This document shows positions 10,918-22,610 of a stretch of 64,000 bases of DNA, piece after piece (within the stretch, counting starts at the first letter, position 1; each line of letters begins with the position of its first letter). The stretch is taken from contig PUQB01000083.1 in NCBI GenBank assembly GCA_003024785.1, positions 601,415 to 665,414 of the forward strand, read 5' to 3'. A program made the translations under genes and the position numbers. Source of the DNA: Selaginella tamariscina. Taxonomy: Eukaryota; Streptophyta; Lycopodiopsida; Selaginellales; Selaginellaceae. The notes beneath the pieces are model-generated. The model saw only the letters and a list, made by a program, of their open reading frames with translations, had not been told where the DNA came from and searched no databases.

Positions 10918-13900
10918 GTGCAAGACAATATGTATAATACTGGAGATAAAGTATGTCTTATTCGGAACAACGAAATAGTTGGCACTGGAACTATGGAAGT
11001 TCGAGATGATAATGCATCATGTCACAATATTGCCCAAGGGTCTTGTGTATACGTATGGGTGAACACCATTTTTAAGCATGTTGAGGTTCCGGGAATGGAA
11101 TTTAAGGAGGGTTCTCCTGTATTATGGAATTTGGATAAAAGTCAAGGCTGACATAGAATATACAGAGTCACAAACAAACAGTAGCACGAGTTTTCCAGAT
11201 TATGGCTTGCCTGCTGTGATGGATGAGGTGATTCTCTTTCTTCATGAGATTGAGGTTGGGAGAGGCATCATCACAGCTATAAATCCAATGGAAGTAGTGT
11301 CAGAAGAGAAACTAGGGTCCGACTTCGTGGGTGTAGTTGTTGACAAAGGTTTCACCTAATGGCACTTTGCATCCTGGATCCCTCGTGAGGTGGCGAACAT
11401 CTGAATTAAGACGGCAAGATGGTTCAACATATTCTGGGTTGGATTTCAATAATAACAACCCGGAGAACAACTCATATTTGAAGAGGTTCCTTGCATTGGT
11501 CCTATTGTAAGAAAAAGGCGATTTATGGATTGCAGATCTTCCCCTACAAGTTTCAGCAAGAGGGTCAAGATGGATCCTACATCTTCCGAAAGTGTTACGA
11601 GCATTTCCATGATTGACTGCTGCAAGAAGAAGTGTTGTCAGATGGCAGACCGAAATGAAATTACCCAATGTAGACATGTCTTTCGTACGCTCACCCAAAA
11701 GCAAAGGCATGAGTTTGTATATGCTGCACTAACTGGGTGTATTGATGGAATGATCTCGGACACAGGTTATTAAAGTACATCCATGGTATTTAATAAGGTG
11801 GCCATCTGCTTCAAAGCTTGGTACAGTATATACGGATCTCAAAGACCACGTTCTACCGTCAGAGGGATGAGTGGCTAGATGGAGCACGAACCTCAGTACA
11901 TGGGAACACTCGGTTGGTCAAAACCCGCTCTCACATTATGGCAGCTATAGAGATACTCAAGGCTTTTGTGGAAGCAAATGCAGACAGGATGCCTCACAAA
12001 TGCCGAACCACAAGTGCAGGGGTCAGGGAAAATTTCAAGGTTTTGCCTTCGATCTACACTCAATTGAAGCTGTGTGAACATGTGAACAAGTGCCTCAGCT
12101 TGATGGGGCTGCAAGCAATCTACACAGGTACCTTCAACAACATATGGAATACTCATTTTAAGGATGTGGAGATTGCAAAACACTCTAGCTTTTCCAAGTG
12201 TAACACTTGTACATCATTAAAGGCTGCAGAGGCTTTGTGCAAAAACCTTGGTGGAGATCACTGCCATTCAAAAGAAGATGGAGGCCCACATGATTGCACA
12301 ACAAACTTGCCGGTCTTAGTACTATACACACCGCATGCTTTCTGTGTCACGCCCATTTGGAAATGTCATGAAACTTCCGATTTCATTGACAGGTATGCTA
12401 ACACATAGACATGGTTGTGAGTAATATGGACACTTTTCCACTTCCACATTGGTCTAGCAACTCCAATTTCACTATTGGGTCGTTGGCCATGTGTTTCAGA
12501 AACCTTGAAGCCCACTACAGACACGTCCTATTAGTGATCTCAAAGTAAAGAAACAACACCTTCAACCTTTACATAATGCTCTCATGAACACGTCTGCACT
12601 TGAGGCTACTTGAGAATATGAGAGGCATTGTCAGTAGCCTGCACAAAAAACAGATGGCCCTGTTGAGAGTTCAGGTTCAGTGGAGGGATCTAGCTCAAAT
12701 AGTGTACATGTGTCCTCAACATTAAATAAACTTCCTCGTCATTTGCTTTTACAGATAGATAATTGTGCAGGCGAGAACAAAAATAGGTAAATCATTTTAT
12801 TTAAGGGTTTCTCAAGCTCATACTTACTTTTATTTTCTAGATATGTGCTAGTAATACTTGTCAATGCTTGTTGCCAAAGGTGTGTTTGAAAACAATCACG
12901 CTCAGTTTTCTTATGTTTGGTCACACTCATGAAGATATTGATGCGTTCTTCAGCAAGGTCTCCAACTCTACAAAAAGGACAAGTGCACTTACCTTACCGC
13001 ATATGATGAATCTTTTTGAAAATTGCATCTCCAAAAAAAGTTGTGCTTTGCTTGTGACTGAGGTGCCAGACTTCAAAAAATTTCTCAAGGAGTATATAAA
13101 AGAGGGAGTGATTCTTTAGTTGGTCACCTTGTGCCGCTACAATTCTTTTTCTCATACGAGATGGTATACCTATTATGCAGTACAAGTTACGGCCATCAGA
13201 GCAGGAGTGGTTACCGAAAGAGGGGTTAATGCTCTTCAAAAGTGGAGAGAATGGAAAGCCACTTCTCCCAGAAGGACAACCAGACCCTATTCCATTGAGT
13301 GCCCAGCTCAAGGAACAAGAGGTTATTATTGATGGCATCAAAAAAATGTGGCATGGGTTCAAAAATCGATGCCAAAGAATTCTGATAAGGCAACTGGTTA
13401 CTCAGAACTATATAAGCATGTGGTCGACTATTGGGAGACTGTTGTTCGAGAGTTGGAAGGGCCTACTGTCACAAGTACAGAATTGCAACACCCTTTTGGC
13501 CTAAAACAAGGTGGCGAGAGGAGATTGAAATGACATCACTGAGCACAGACGACATAGAAGCCAGTAGTGATGTGGAAGTGCAAACCCCACACTTTGTTGG
13601 ACAAAGGAACCAAAAACCTAAAGCATACTTTGATTGCTGCCAGGATCTTCAAAAACTAATGATGGTTCTCATTACTCCAGATGCGTCATATAATCAGCCT
13701 ATTTGGATGGGTCAAATTATCGACACACCTGAAGTAATCACAAAAAATAATTGTTAAGGTTGCATGGTTCAAACCACAAAAAAGGCGACACGAGAAGGAG
13801 AGCGAAAGATATAATGGATGCCTAGAGAAAACATGGTCTCCCAATCAAAAAGACCCAGCATGTTTTATAAATGTTAAATCCATTCGATATGGGTGGATGT

Positions 13901-13965
13901 CAAGAAGCGTTGATAAAGTCACGATTAACAAAACTGCAAGGGAATGTATGTTTTCTGAAGCTTAA
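10918..13965 (+). pseudogene. DUF7869-like transposase with two En/Spm-associated domains
   Basis: The plus-strand gene begins with two tandem copies of a small domain: GDKVCLIRNNEIVGTGTMEV (10942-11001) and DEVILFLHEIEVGRGIITA (about 11224-11280). Both follow the pattern of the plant transposase Ptta/En/Spm (DUF8039-like) domain. A Cys-rich segment CCKKKCCQ (11620) and FRTLTQKQRHEF follow, then MPHKCRTTSAGVREN, FNNIWNTHF and FSKCNTC (11988-12205). The core motifs are LQIDNCAGENKNR (12749-12786) and GHTHEDIDAFFS (12918-12953), separated by a short intron-like gap (12787-12840, GT..AG). The tail reads LRPSEQEWLPKEG (13184), and the C-terminus ends at 13963-13965. These motifs match a family found in transposon-like proteins of plants and other eukaryotes (DUF7869, from memory). 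At least six frame changes break the ORF. It probably supplies the transposase for the surrounding element. Confidence 0.7.
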
Positions 13966-14446
13966 AGCAATTACAAAATTATAAAATATCATATATTTAA
14001 TATTCATAATTATTATAAACTCTTTAATAATAGTACCAAATTGTTTACTTAACTATATAAATTTAAAAAATGATATGGAAGATTGACTATATTATTATAG
14101 GATTTTATATATATATATATTATTACTACTACAAATTTTTAATTAATAATGTTATATTTAAATATTAATATTTTAATAACAACATCAATATTTATATAAT
14201 GTACCTCTTATGCTCTTCCTTAATTGTTATATTAGGCAATATATTATATAATTTAATACTTCTACTTTTATAATGTTATTAATTTTTGTTCAATGAATGC
14301 TATAATTTATTAAAGGGTCGAATACAAAATAGAATATTCTAAAGAATATTCTATTTTCAAACATATATTCTAAAGAATATTCCTTTAATATTAGAAAATG
14401 TAATTAAATAGTTAAAATTGCTAATTATTAGAAATGGGACTATAGC
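13966..14446. other. AT-rich right subterminal region with GAATATTC repeats
   Basis: Non-coding. GAATATTC occurs at 14332, 14344 and 14375, mirroring the left subterminal region. Confidence 0.5.
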
Positions 14447-14473
14447 CATGCCCATTTTAGTTACAACTTGCAT
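14447..14473 (-). repeat. Right terminal inverted repeat
   Basis: Begins CATGCCCATTTTAG and ends AACTTGCAT. It is the inverted partner of 232-258 (24 of 27 bases). Immediately outside, ATATTATGATAAGATGAT continues the sequence that is contiguous in the inner X copy. Confidence 0.65.
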
Positions 14474-14979
14474 AGATATTATGATAAGATGATATAAGTA
14501 AATAAAATGAGATAAGCAACTTATATATACTAATACACATATACATTCACATGGAAGGGGTGCGAGATTAATCCTGCCACCCTTCGTAGTCCACTAAAAT
14601 GATGTGTGGGATTAATCTCACCATCCTTCTCCGTCCCAGACAAAAGATTTGATTTGGCCCACCATTTCAGGGACCGAGAAGGGTGGTGGGATTAATCCCG
14701 CTCATCATGGAAGGGATGGCAGAATTAATCTTGCCACCCTTCTCAGTCCCCTAAAATGGTGTGCGGTATTAATTCTGTCACCCTTCTCCATCTTAGACAG
14801 AAATGGTTGGGATTGATTTGGTCCACCAATGTAGAAAATAGGGAAGGGTGGTGTCACCCCTTCCATGCATGGTGGGCGAGATTAATCCCACCCACGACAC
14901 TCTCATATGGATAATGGCAGTGGGCAGGATTAATTCCGCCCCACACTCATTGAGACATAAAGGGTGGCGGGATTAATCC
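14474..14979. repeat. Right half of repeat X with palindrome array C
   Basis: Homologous to 5229-5660, including the spacer words GGGAAGGGTGG and CAGACAGAAA. It holds about eight degenerate palindromes (first at 14561-14578). The last palindrome is cut after GGCGGGATTAATCC by the LTR starting at 14980. Confidence 0.8.
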
Positions 14980-15592
14980 TGTTAAACATAGAAAATCCTA
15001 CGATCTAAAACATAGTAGTGGACGCCACCGACATACCCGAATTAAGGGTCTATCGGAATAAGAAAAAATAAAATAGTGTATAGATCAGACTTCAGAAGAA
15101 TGGGAAAGGGTAAGGATGGCAAAGTATGTAGCAGGTAGTACTGTGGATCCCGTCACAGTACTGAGAAATGAACAATATACACCAAAACAATAAGATGAGC
15201 AAGAAATAGTCGTATTGAGAGTGAAAAGAAACTTATATTATGTCTGCACATGACACATAGTACAACATTACACATACTTCGAATCCCATTCTAGTCCTAA
15301 TCTGGTCTATTTATACCTGTACTCTTGGTCCCATACTAGTAGTTATATTAACTACCTCTTAGCATTATCCATTCAGTTACTGTAACTTCTTCTTATCCTT
15401 CTGTACTCCGCTTCAAACAGCGTATTGCGGTAGTAACTCTCTCTCTTATTACGATAGTGACTTGTACTCCAATATTTCTGTCCAACTCTCATTTTTACAA
15501 TATATACTTTTTTTGGTGTTTTTCCCATTAAATTTGCTCATGAAATAAAACGCATCTAAGATCCTTCTACATGTTTAACTACGATCCTAACA
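14980..15592 (-). mobile_element. 3' LTR of a minus-strand LTR retrotransposon
   Basis: On the minus strand the LTR starts TGTTAGGATCGTAG and ends TTTTCTATGTTTAACA, giving TG..CA ends and 613 bp. Just upstream on the minus strand is a polypurine tract, CTGGGGGGA, touching the TG, which identifies this as the 3' LTR. No partner 5' LTR was found in the window. Confidence 0.75.
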
Positions 15593-17359
15593 TCCCCCCA
15601 GACTAGAAGTGTTGCATCACCCTGATGCAACCTTATGATGTCCCCATTGCTCCGCAGAAAGACGCGATTATAGTCTTGAGCTTGTGATTCTCCTCATGTA
15701 GTTTGCGTACTTCTTCGGTGTCGTCAATAGTTGTGGCGGTTGTTGGGTTGAAATCATGAACTTGTCATGGATGTTGCATACTTGGTCAGCTTGTGTGTGT
15801 ACGATATCCATAAGTACCTTGTGTTGTTTGTACATACGACGCGCAATGTTGGACTGTTCATGGAGTTGCTTGTCGATGGCATTACAGCGGTCATGGAGTT
15901 GCTGAGTGACAGTTGCCTCTCCTCTTTGCATTGCTACTTGCTGTATGAGGGAATCCACAACACTCCGAAGATGCGATAACTAACTTTCGAGAGTAGAATC
16001 ATTTGACGGTCTTGCGGTGGTAATCCGGGTGAAGCAATTTGATCACACGTGTGCTTTGAACCTCTGAGTGTGTCGTGCTCCTGTCAATCCAATGCGTGAT
16101 GCCCCATTTGTTGTGGTTGGGGTAGGGTTCTTGCTCCTTCCCTTTATCATGAATGTCGTTCTTGGCTTGATGTCCAGGTGTGAGTGAGGGTGAATGTGGT
16201 TCTTGATGTGTTTACTAAACAGCTGGATTCCGTATTTCCTCTGTCGTATTTCGTACCTATTGTGTTATGATGTGAGGAATACCTATAGTAGAAGGAGGTT
16301 GAGTTGAGGGAGATGACGGCATTATGATGTCTTCCATATGGACATTGTCTAACGATCCTGAGTCTCCACAGTCCATGTGTACTGTGAAGGTTGATGCCGT
16401 GGGTTTAGTGCGCATTCTCCATAGGTCACCTCGTGGTAACGGTCTTCTCTGCAAGAGTTGATCATCTTCTTCTTCATCTTCCACAAATTGGTAGGACATC
16501 AGTTCCTGTGTTTGTGGCTCGTCAGGTTTCTTCGCTTGTGATCATGGTCGCTTCTTTGACTTGGTTGGCAGTGATGCATCCAAATCACGAGTGTCTAAAA
16601 TGTTGTCTGGGTATGGGAACTGAGACCTAACCAAAATTCCATCCTTGTCGTCATTACCGGTGTACCTATTGGTGCCAAATCTGCAGCCGTAATACAGAGT
16701 GCTGTTAGAATGTGATGGAGCACTGGAAATACAGTTGTCTCCTTATCCTTGCTTTTGGGATTGTGTAGAGTTTGTAGCTCACGTTGTAATCCCACTACGA
16801 CTAGCTCCCCCCAATCCAGTTCGACTGTATGATAAAGGCAATAGTGATTGCCTTGATGCGGCTCTTATGGGGCTCTCGTAAGATGGACATTGGTGCTATG
16901 TTGGCAGTCCTCTGCTTCTGGAGAAACCGATCATAGTTGTCGGTGTAGGATTGAATGTACTGTGGACTTGCGGAATTGGATTGAATGAAGCATGCAGTTC
17001 TGGAAATTCAAAACATCCCTAATAAGCTTACTTGTGAAAGCAAATGCCCCACCGTGTAGTTGTAAGGCCTTGAGTTGTGGTGCATAAGCATTGATTGCTT
17101 GATCAACTAAACACTCCCTTGTTGGTTTAATCGTTGTGAAGGAATATGTCAAAGTACTTTTCCAATTGCATTTGTTATATCCATTCGTATCTCGGAAATG
17201 TGTTGGTGTTGGATGAGCAACACGGTACAATACTGGTGAAAGTGGAACTGAGACTGGCAAGTGCGGCACTATTGGTTTGGACTGGGATGCTGAATTCAGT
17301 GCTGTAGCGGAAAGTTTGGAATTGCTTGTTGTGTTGGTGAACTCGTCCATGGATTCCAT
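15593..17359 (-). pseudogene. Partial internal region of the minus-strand LTR element
   Basis: Minus-strand coding-like blocks lie at 17359-16931 (begins MESMDEFTNTTSNSKL), 16795-16595, 16499-16257 and 15958-15668, in different frames. The final block is rich in Q, H, K and E with a heptad-like pattern (RCNAIDKQLHEQSNIARRM) and ends shortly before the polypurine tract, so it may be a coiled-coil protein. No reverse transcriptase or integrase motif was seen. The element is truncated or non-autonomous, and the protein family is not recognised. Confidence 0.4.
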
Positions 17360-17652
17360 TACTGACTGGTGAATGAAGGAAGAAAAAGAAGGACTTGAAG
17401 ATCGTAAGGAAGAAGAAATTTATGAGCTTGGAATTGCTTGTTGTGTCGGTGAACTCGTCTATGGATTCCATAGTGACTGGTGAATGAAGGAAGAAAAAGA
17501 AGGACTTGAAGATCGTAAGGAAGAAGAAATTTATGAGCTTGGAATTGCTTGTTGTGTCGGTGAACTCGTCTATGGATTCCATTAGTGACTGGTGAATGAA
17601 GGAAGAAAAAAGAAGGACTTGAAGATCGTAGGAAGAAGAAATCTATGAGCTT
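17316..17652. repeat. 112-bp tandem repeat, 3 copies
   Basis: Units start at 17316, 17428 and 17539 (TTGGAATTGCTTGTTGTG) and run to ATTTATGAGC. They are nearly identical. The putative minus-strand start MES(M/I)DEFT is repeated with the unit, so the tandem amplification copies the 5' end of the element ORF. Confidence 0.9.
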
Positions 17653-18360
17653 GGAGCCTCACTTCGTAGGGCTTCATGGGGCATTACCCTCACTTCGTGG
17701 GCATCAAGTCTCACTTCATTTACATTGAGGTGTGCATGGGGTCTCACTATGTGGGCTGAGGTCTCACTGAGCCTCACTCCATGAGTATGGATGAACACAC
17801 TTCATTAACTTCCATCCAAGACAATGTATATATACGATGGCTTATATTGAAGTTGTGGATTACATCAATGAACGGGGCAAGAACGGTAAGTAAGATGAAT
17901 TTGGCATGTTAAATAGGGTTAGGCAACATCCATAGGGTTGACCTAACCCTAGGGTTACCCTAACCCAATGGGGCATAACCCTCACTTTGTGGGCATGGAT
18001 GGAGTCTTATATTGTGAGCATGGAGTTTGACTTCGTTTTTTTTTGGCTTATTTCATGGGCATGACTCTCACTTCGTGGCATTGAATCTCATTTCATAGAT
18101 TATGATTCTCACTTGGTGTGCTTAGAGTCTCACTTCATAGACTTGAAGGCTTACTCTATAAGGCATGATTTTCACTTTCTGGCCATGGAATCTCACTTTA
18201 TGAATTTGGAGTTTCACTTTATATAGTAAAAGTATCACTTCATAGGAAAATAATCTCACTTTATATGGTAAGAACTCACTTTCATAGGGTTGTGGTCTTT
18301 GACCCTCACTTTATGGGCTTGGGTCTTGCTTCATGACAATGAGTGGAGTCTTACTTATAT
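17653..18360. repeat. Degenerate CTCACTTCRTGGGC repeat field
   Basis: More than a dozen degenerate copies of CTCACTTCGTGGGCAT occur with irregular 20-35 bp spacing. It is interrupted by a block with AACCCTAGGGTTACCC (about 17945-17965). Non-coding. Confidence 0.65.
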
Positions 18361-20590
18361 CTCATTTCGTATGGATAACGATCGTTGATTTCTTAATCAA
18401 ATAGATAACAACAAAAGCATGTAAATTTGTCTTTCTTTATTTAGTAATGTAAAGATTTCTAAACTGAATGAAAAATAAGTTTTCAAGTACTATTTACATT
18501 CATGACCCAAATGCCACAGTGGGTCACAAAGTAAAGTGAATGTGCACCTGAGATAATTTTAACACATTTAATTTTCATGTAATAACATATTATGTGAACT
18601 GTTAATTCAAAAAAGTACTCAAAACTAATAAAACTTTTCATTTATAAGGGAAATATGCTTTTATATATTTAATTATGTTATTTAAGATGCATTCATAAAG
18701 TGAACTTTAAATTAAATAATCTTCATTATTCACCAATTAAATTCAATGACGCACATGGCAATTGAATAATTTCATTTAATAAAATTCATTTATTTAAATT
18801 TAACAATCAAGATAATTCGAATGCATTAATTAACACTTTAGATTGAATTCAAAAACATGTTAAACTCCTATTTCAACTGATGAAAAACATAAACAAAAAG
18901 GTGGATGGTTCATATGTCCATAACAATCAATCTTAGTTTGTGACACTGAGAGTTCATTGAGTAAACCCAAAGGGTCTTAAACATTTTCTCATAAAATATT
19001 TGAAATTAAGAAACTCATTAAATTATTAAAAATAAAAAATTTAAAATGGACACGTCTATTCCACATATGGCTCACTTTGTTAATAATATGTATTACTTCA
19101 TAAATCAAATACGGTGTGAAATAACAACAGTTAGATATTGTTAGATATTATGTTAGTTATTCAATAAAATAATAAGAACACATATAACCATTTGATGATT
19201 ATGTATAGCCCATGTTATATATCATGGTATAATTAATGATGTTTAAATATGATTTAAAATTTATGATTCCTTAATTTTGAGTGACACATTGTCACTTTTA
19301 AATAACCCATGGTCAATTTTTAATTTTTTTTTGAAAAACCAGGTTTTAACTATATTCCATATTTTGAATGTTTTGTAAATCTAAAATGTGCACTTTGGCC
19401 CTTTTTTCCAAAAAGATATATTGTTATTTTATTTTAAATATTTTGTAAGATAGCAAATTAGAAGTTTCACTTCACGTTTAAACAAAATAATACTCTACTA
19501 GTAATCCTTAAATAATCTTATATTATTACCGTGGTGTATATCCAATGTAGAATAGTATTTGTGTATACAATTGCCATATAATGCCTAATGGATATATGCT
19601 GTTTTTATTGCGAAACGGCATGATCTCAGTAACTTGTACAACGAATCGTAGTGTGTGTCATGATTAATATATTTGAGGCACATATATATACATATGTTTT
19701 GAAGGTTGAAAAGACAGGAAGAAGTTATACACACATTATATAGGGATGTACGTGTTGAAACGAACGTACACGTACAATTCACAATTATAAAAATTATACT
19801 AATATAAAATAAATTGAATGATGTGTTTAATTTGTGAGATTATATTATGAACGATTGTTGTAAAGACTTGTAAGGTAGTCGGTGAAGGAATCGTTAAAAA
19901 TTTAAATAGTAATAGAATTTACCAATAAATTAACAAATAAAAAACATTTATATTATAGCAAACTAAAATTTAATGACGAAAATAAAAAATAATTAGTTTG
20001 TTATAGAACACTAGTGCTTAGCAACTTGAGAATGTTTTGTATATGTGTTTTAATTATTAACATAGGATTTGCAGTAAAACCTCATTACGATGATATTGAA
20101 GGCTTGTGTATATGCATGCGATACACACACATGAGTATATGCATACATGCATAGATACACGTGATAATTTATTTTTGTTAAAAATATATATAAAATTAAT
20201 GCCCACCCTTTATATTGATGTCGTAAAATTTATTTTATATAGATTAAATTATATTTGTTATATTCAAGCAGCATGTCAATTTAAATAAAAAAGCATGACC
20301 TCTAGAATCTCAGTGACCTGTGTAACCCAAGTCAAGAATGAGCTCATGTGCGTGCGTGTGTGCGCGTGCGCGTGCGTATGTGTGCGTTGTAGTTAGGTTT
20401 AGCAGACAAGCTTGTGTATGTAAACTTGCATAGGTACACATATGTTGCATGTATAATCAAGCTTGTATAGTTGTGATATACATTATCTACATACATAAAT
20501 GTCTATATGTGTAACAAAAACTTAGTAATATAGCTAATTTAAAAGGTGGTCGTACTGAAACGAAATGTAGAAGATTTACCTACGCAATGT
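18361..20590. other. AT-rich intergenic DNA
   Basis: No conserved coding sequence seen. It contains short CACTTTGT motifs and a GTGCGCGTGCGCGTGCG stretch near 20360. Nothing else is supported. Confidence 0.5.
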
Positions 20591-20652
20591 GACTTGTTCC
20601 GAAGATCCGGTCACGCGACGGGCATTCCGCCAACCAATCCGGCGACTCCGGG

Positions 20653-20662
20653 GGCTTTATAA
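20653..20662 (+). promoter_or_regulatory. TATA-box region of the aspartic protease gene
   Basis: GCTTTATAAACCCTAGC combines a TATA box and a telobox-like AAACCCTA about 100 bp upstream of the likely start codon at 20754. A short upstream ORF (ATGGACGGC at 20694) lies between. Confidence 0.45.
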
Positions 20663-20753
20663 ACCCTAGCTCACTCCATTTTGAATTCAAATCATGGACG
20701 GCCCAGATGTCATCTAGAAAATTCACTTAAAAGAAGATATATATATTTTTTCC

Positions 20754-22610
20754 ATGGCTACTCTCTCTGGTGCATTTCTGTTGCTCATTCTTAATACTGC
20801 AGTTACAATTTCCTCGTGTAGAGATTTCCCCGCAGGTCGCACTGGGAATTCTCTGGGACTTCGTGTAGATCTCATCCATCCAGCTTCCGATTCTTCAAGT
20901 AAGTTTAGAGCACACGCGCACACACACACACACACCACACACAATCTCAGCTCTATATAGTGGTTGTTCAGATTACAGAGTAGAAAACTAACACTCTTCT
21001 CTCTCTGTCTCGTGTCCACGCGCTAATTACTTAGTACGCAATGTTGTATGCATACAATATAGATCCTATGCGTGTATGTTATATATACATATCGAGCGTG
21101 TATATATGTGTATATGTGTATATAGTATATACATATACTTGCTTGCACTCAAAAGGTGGTGCTGCAACTAGACACGAGAAGATCAAGTATCTAGTGGACA
21201 AGCCACGTTAGCGGAACTGGCTTGTCTCCAAATCCAAGAAGAAGGGGAGGAATCCCAAGAATCCCAGTCCTAACAGTCCCAGATCCAATATTACCAGAAA
21301 CCACAGGACTATGAATCCCCACTCAGTCCGATGGCGGCGGCTACATAATGGAGATTAACAGTGGGAACACCGGGACAGACATTTAAGGCTATTGCTGACA
21401 CTGGGAGTGATTGTGTGGATACAAAGTGATCCTTGTGAGGAGTGCTCCGGTACAGTATTCCACCCCAAGAAGTCCTCTTCTTACGTACAATTGAGTGTTC
21501 TTCTTCACTGTGTAAGTACCTTCCCCAAACTGAGTGTGATCCCGTAGAGTTGCAGGTAAGTGTACATTATAATGGTATTTTATAATATATGTATCCATTA
21601 TAATACATTACGTAGTAAGTCTGTCCATATACATTAAATCTGCACACAAGTGTGCACTTCATATAACTATACTTGTACATATTGCAGTGTAGAAAGCTAT
21701 ATGTCTTATTAGCAGTGTATAAAAATACGTGTGTGTGTGTGTTATTTACTTATACTGCAATAGTTATCTCTACGAGTATGGAAGCGGGGAGACGGGAGGA
21801 ATATTCGCCAACGGACGGTCAGTTTTGGGACGACAAGTGCGGCACGCAGGCCTTTCCAACGTTCGCCGTTGGATGCGGGAGCGACAACGAAGGCTTCGAC
21901 GGCGTGGATGGGCTCGTCGGCCTTGGGCAAGGTCCAGTCTCGTTGACAACTCAGCTTGGGAGTGCGATTAACCACAAGTTCTCTTATTGTTTGGTTGATA
22001 TTAATAACCCCAACGCGAGTAGCCCTTTGCTCTTTGGTAACTCGGCTACCCTTAATGGATCCGGTGTACAATCTACAGCCTTTGTGTATAGTAGTCAATA
22101 CCCAACATTCTACATGCTTAAGGTAAGCACGCACACACACACAGACACACACAATGTGTATGTATATGTGTAGGTGACGGATTTACGTGTGGCTGGAACC
22201 TCGTTAGGGAGCACGGGAGACACCATTATAGACTCAGGCACAACCCTAACATACATTCCAGACGATCAATACAGTTCCTTGGTGAGCAAGTTCATCAGCC
22301 TTATAAAGCTTCCGAGAGTGGACGGTTCATATGTAGGTCTTGATCTCTGCTACGACATATCATCAAACAAGGAGTATGAGTTTCCGACTCTCACCTTCGA
22401 GCTAGATGGTGCAACCCTAACGCCACCTTGGGGTAACTATTTTATACCGATTGATGAAGGAAGTGACATTGTTTGTTTGGCAATGGGTTCTGCTGATGGT
22501 CTGCCTGTGAGTATCGTGGGAACATATTGCAGCAAGGATATCACATTCTTTACGATCGCGGAAGCTCTAAACTCTCTTTTGTTATAGAGGATTGCGGAAA
22601 ACTCAAATAG
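20754..22610 (+). pseudogene. A1-family aspartic protease (nepenthesin/CDR1-like), frameshifted
   Basis: Exon 1 (20754-20898, donor GTAAGT) encodes a hydrophobic signal peptide (MATLSGAFLLLIL) and LRVDLIHPASDS, the usual N-terminal motif of plant secreted aspartic proteases. The second exon region (about 21155-21556) holds the first catalytic motif DTGSD (21397-21411) and CEECSG, but carries a stop near 21208 and frame changes around 21385 and 21418. The third (about 21755-22122) contains VGCGSDNEGF, DGLVGLG and FSYCLVD. The last (22174-22610) holds the second catalytic motif IIDSGTTLTY (Asp codon 22231-22233). A missing base near 22520 shifts the normal C-terminus, whose other frame reads GNILQQGYHILYD and stops at 22608-22610. 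Both catalytic Asp are present. The introns at 20899 and 22123-22173 have good GT..AG sites. Probably a pseudogene, unless the indels are sequencing errors. Confidence 0.75.

Larger units (their letters stand above)
232..14473. mobile_element. Candidate 14.2 kb DNA transposon with divergent genes
   Basis: The boundaries come from two independent signs. First, 27-bp terminal inverted repeats at 232-258 and 14447-14473 match at 24 of 27 positions. Second, the flanks 1-231 and 14476 onward are contiguous in an uninterrupted relative at 5041-5660. Short matching bases (ATAT) sit at both edges and may be part of a target-site duplication. Inside lie a minus-strand gene block (651-5030), palindrome array A, microsatellites and tandem repeats, palindrome array B, and a plus-strand DUF7869-like transposase (10918-13965). 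Near both ends, GAATATTC palindromes recur (385-392, 406-413, 14332-14339, 14344-14351, 14375-14382). The superfamily is not assigned; subterminal repeats and En/Spm-type domains are reminiscent of CACTA elements, but no CACTA terminus is seen. Confidence 0.6.

Noticed and set aside
12739-12930. Minus-strand frame opposite the transposase core
   Set aside because: It is the shadow of the LQIDN...GHTHEDID region on the plus strand.
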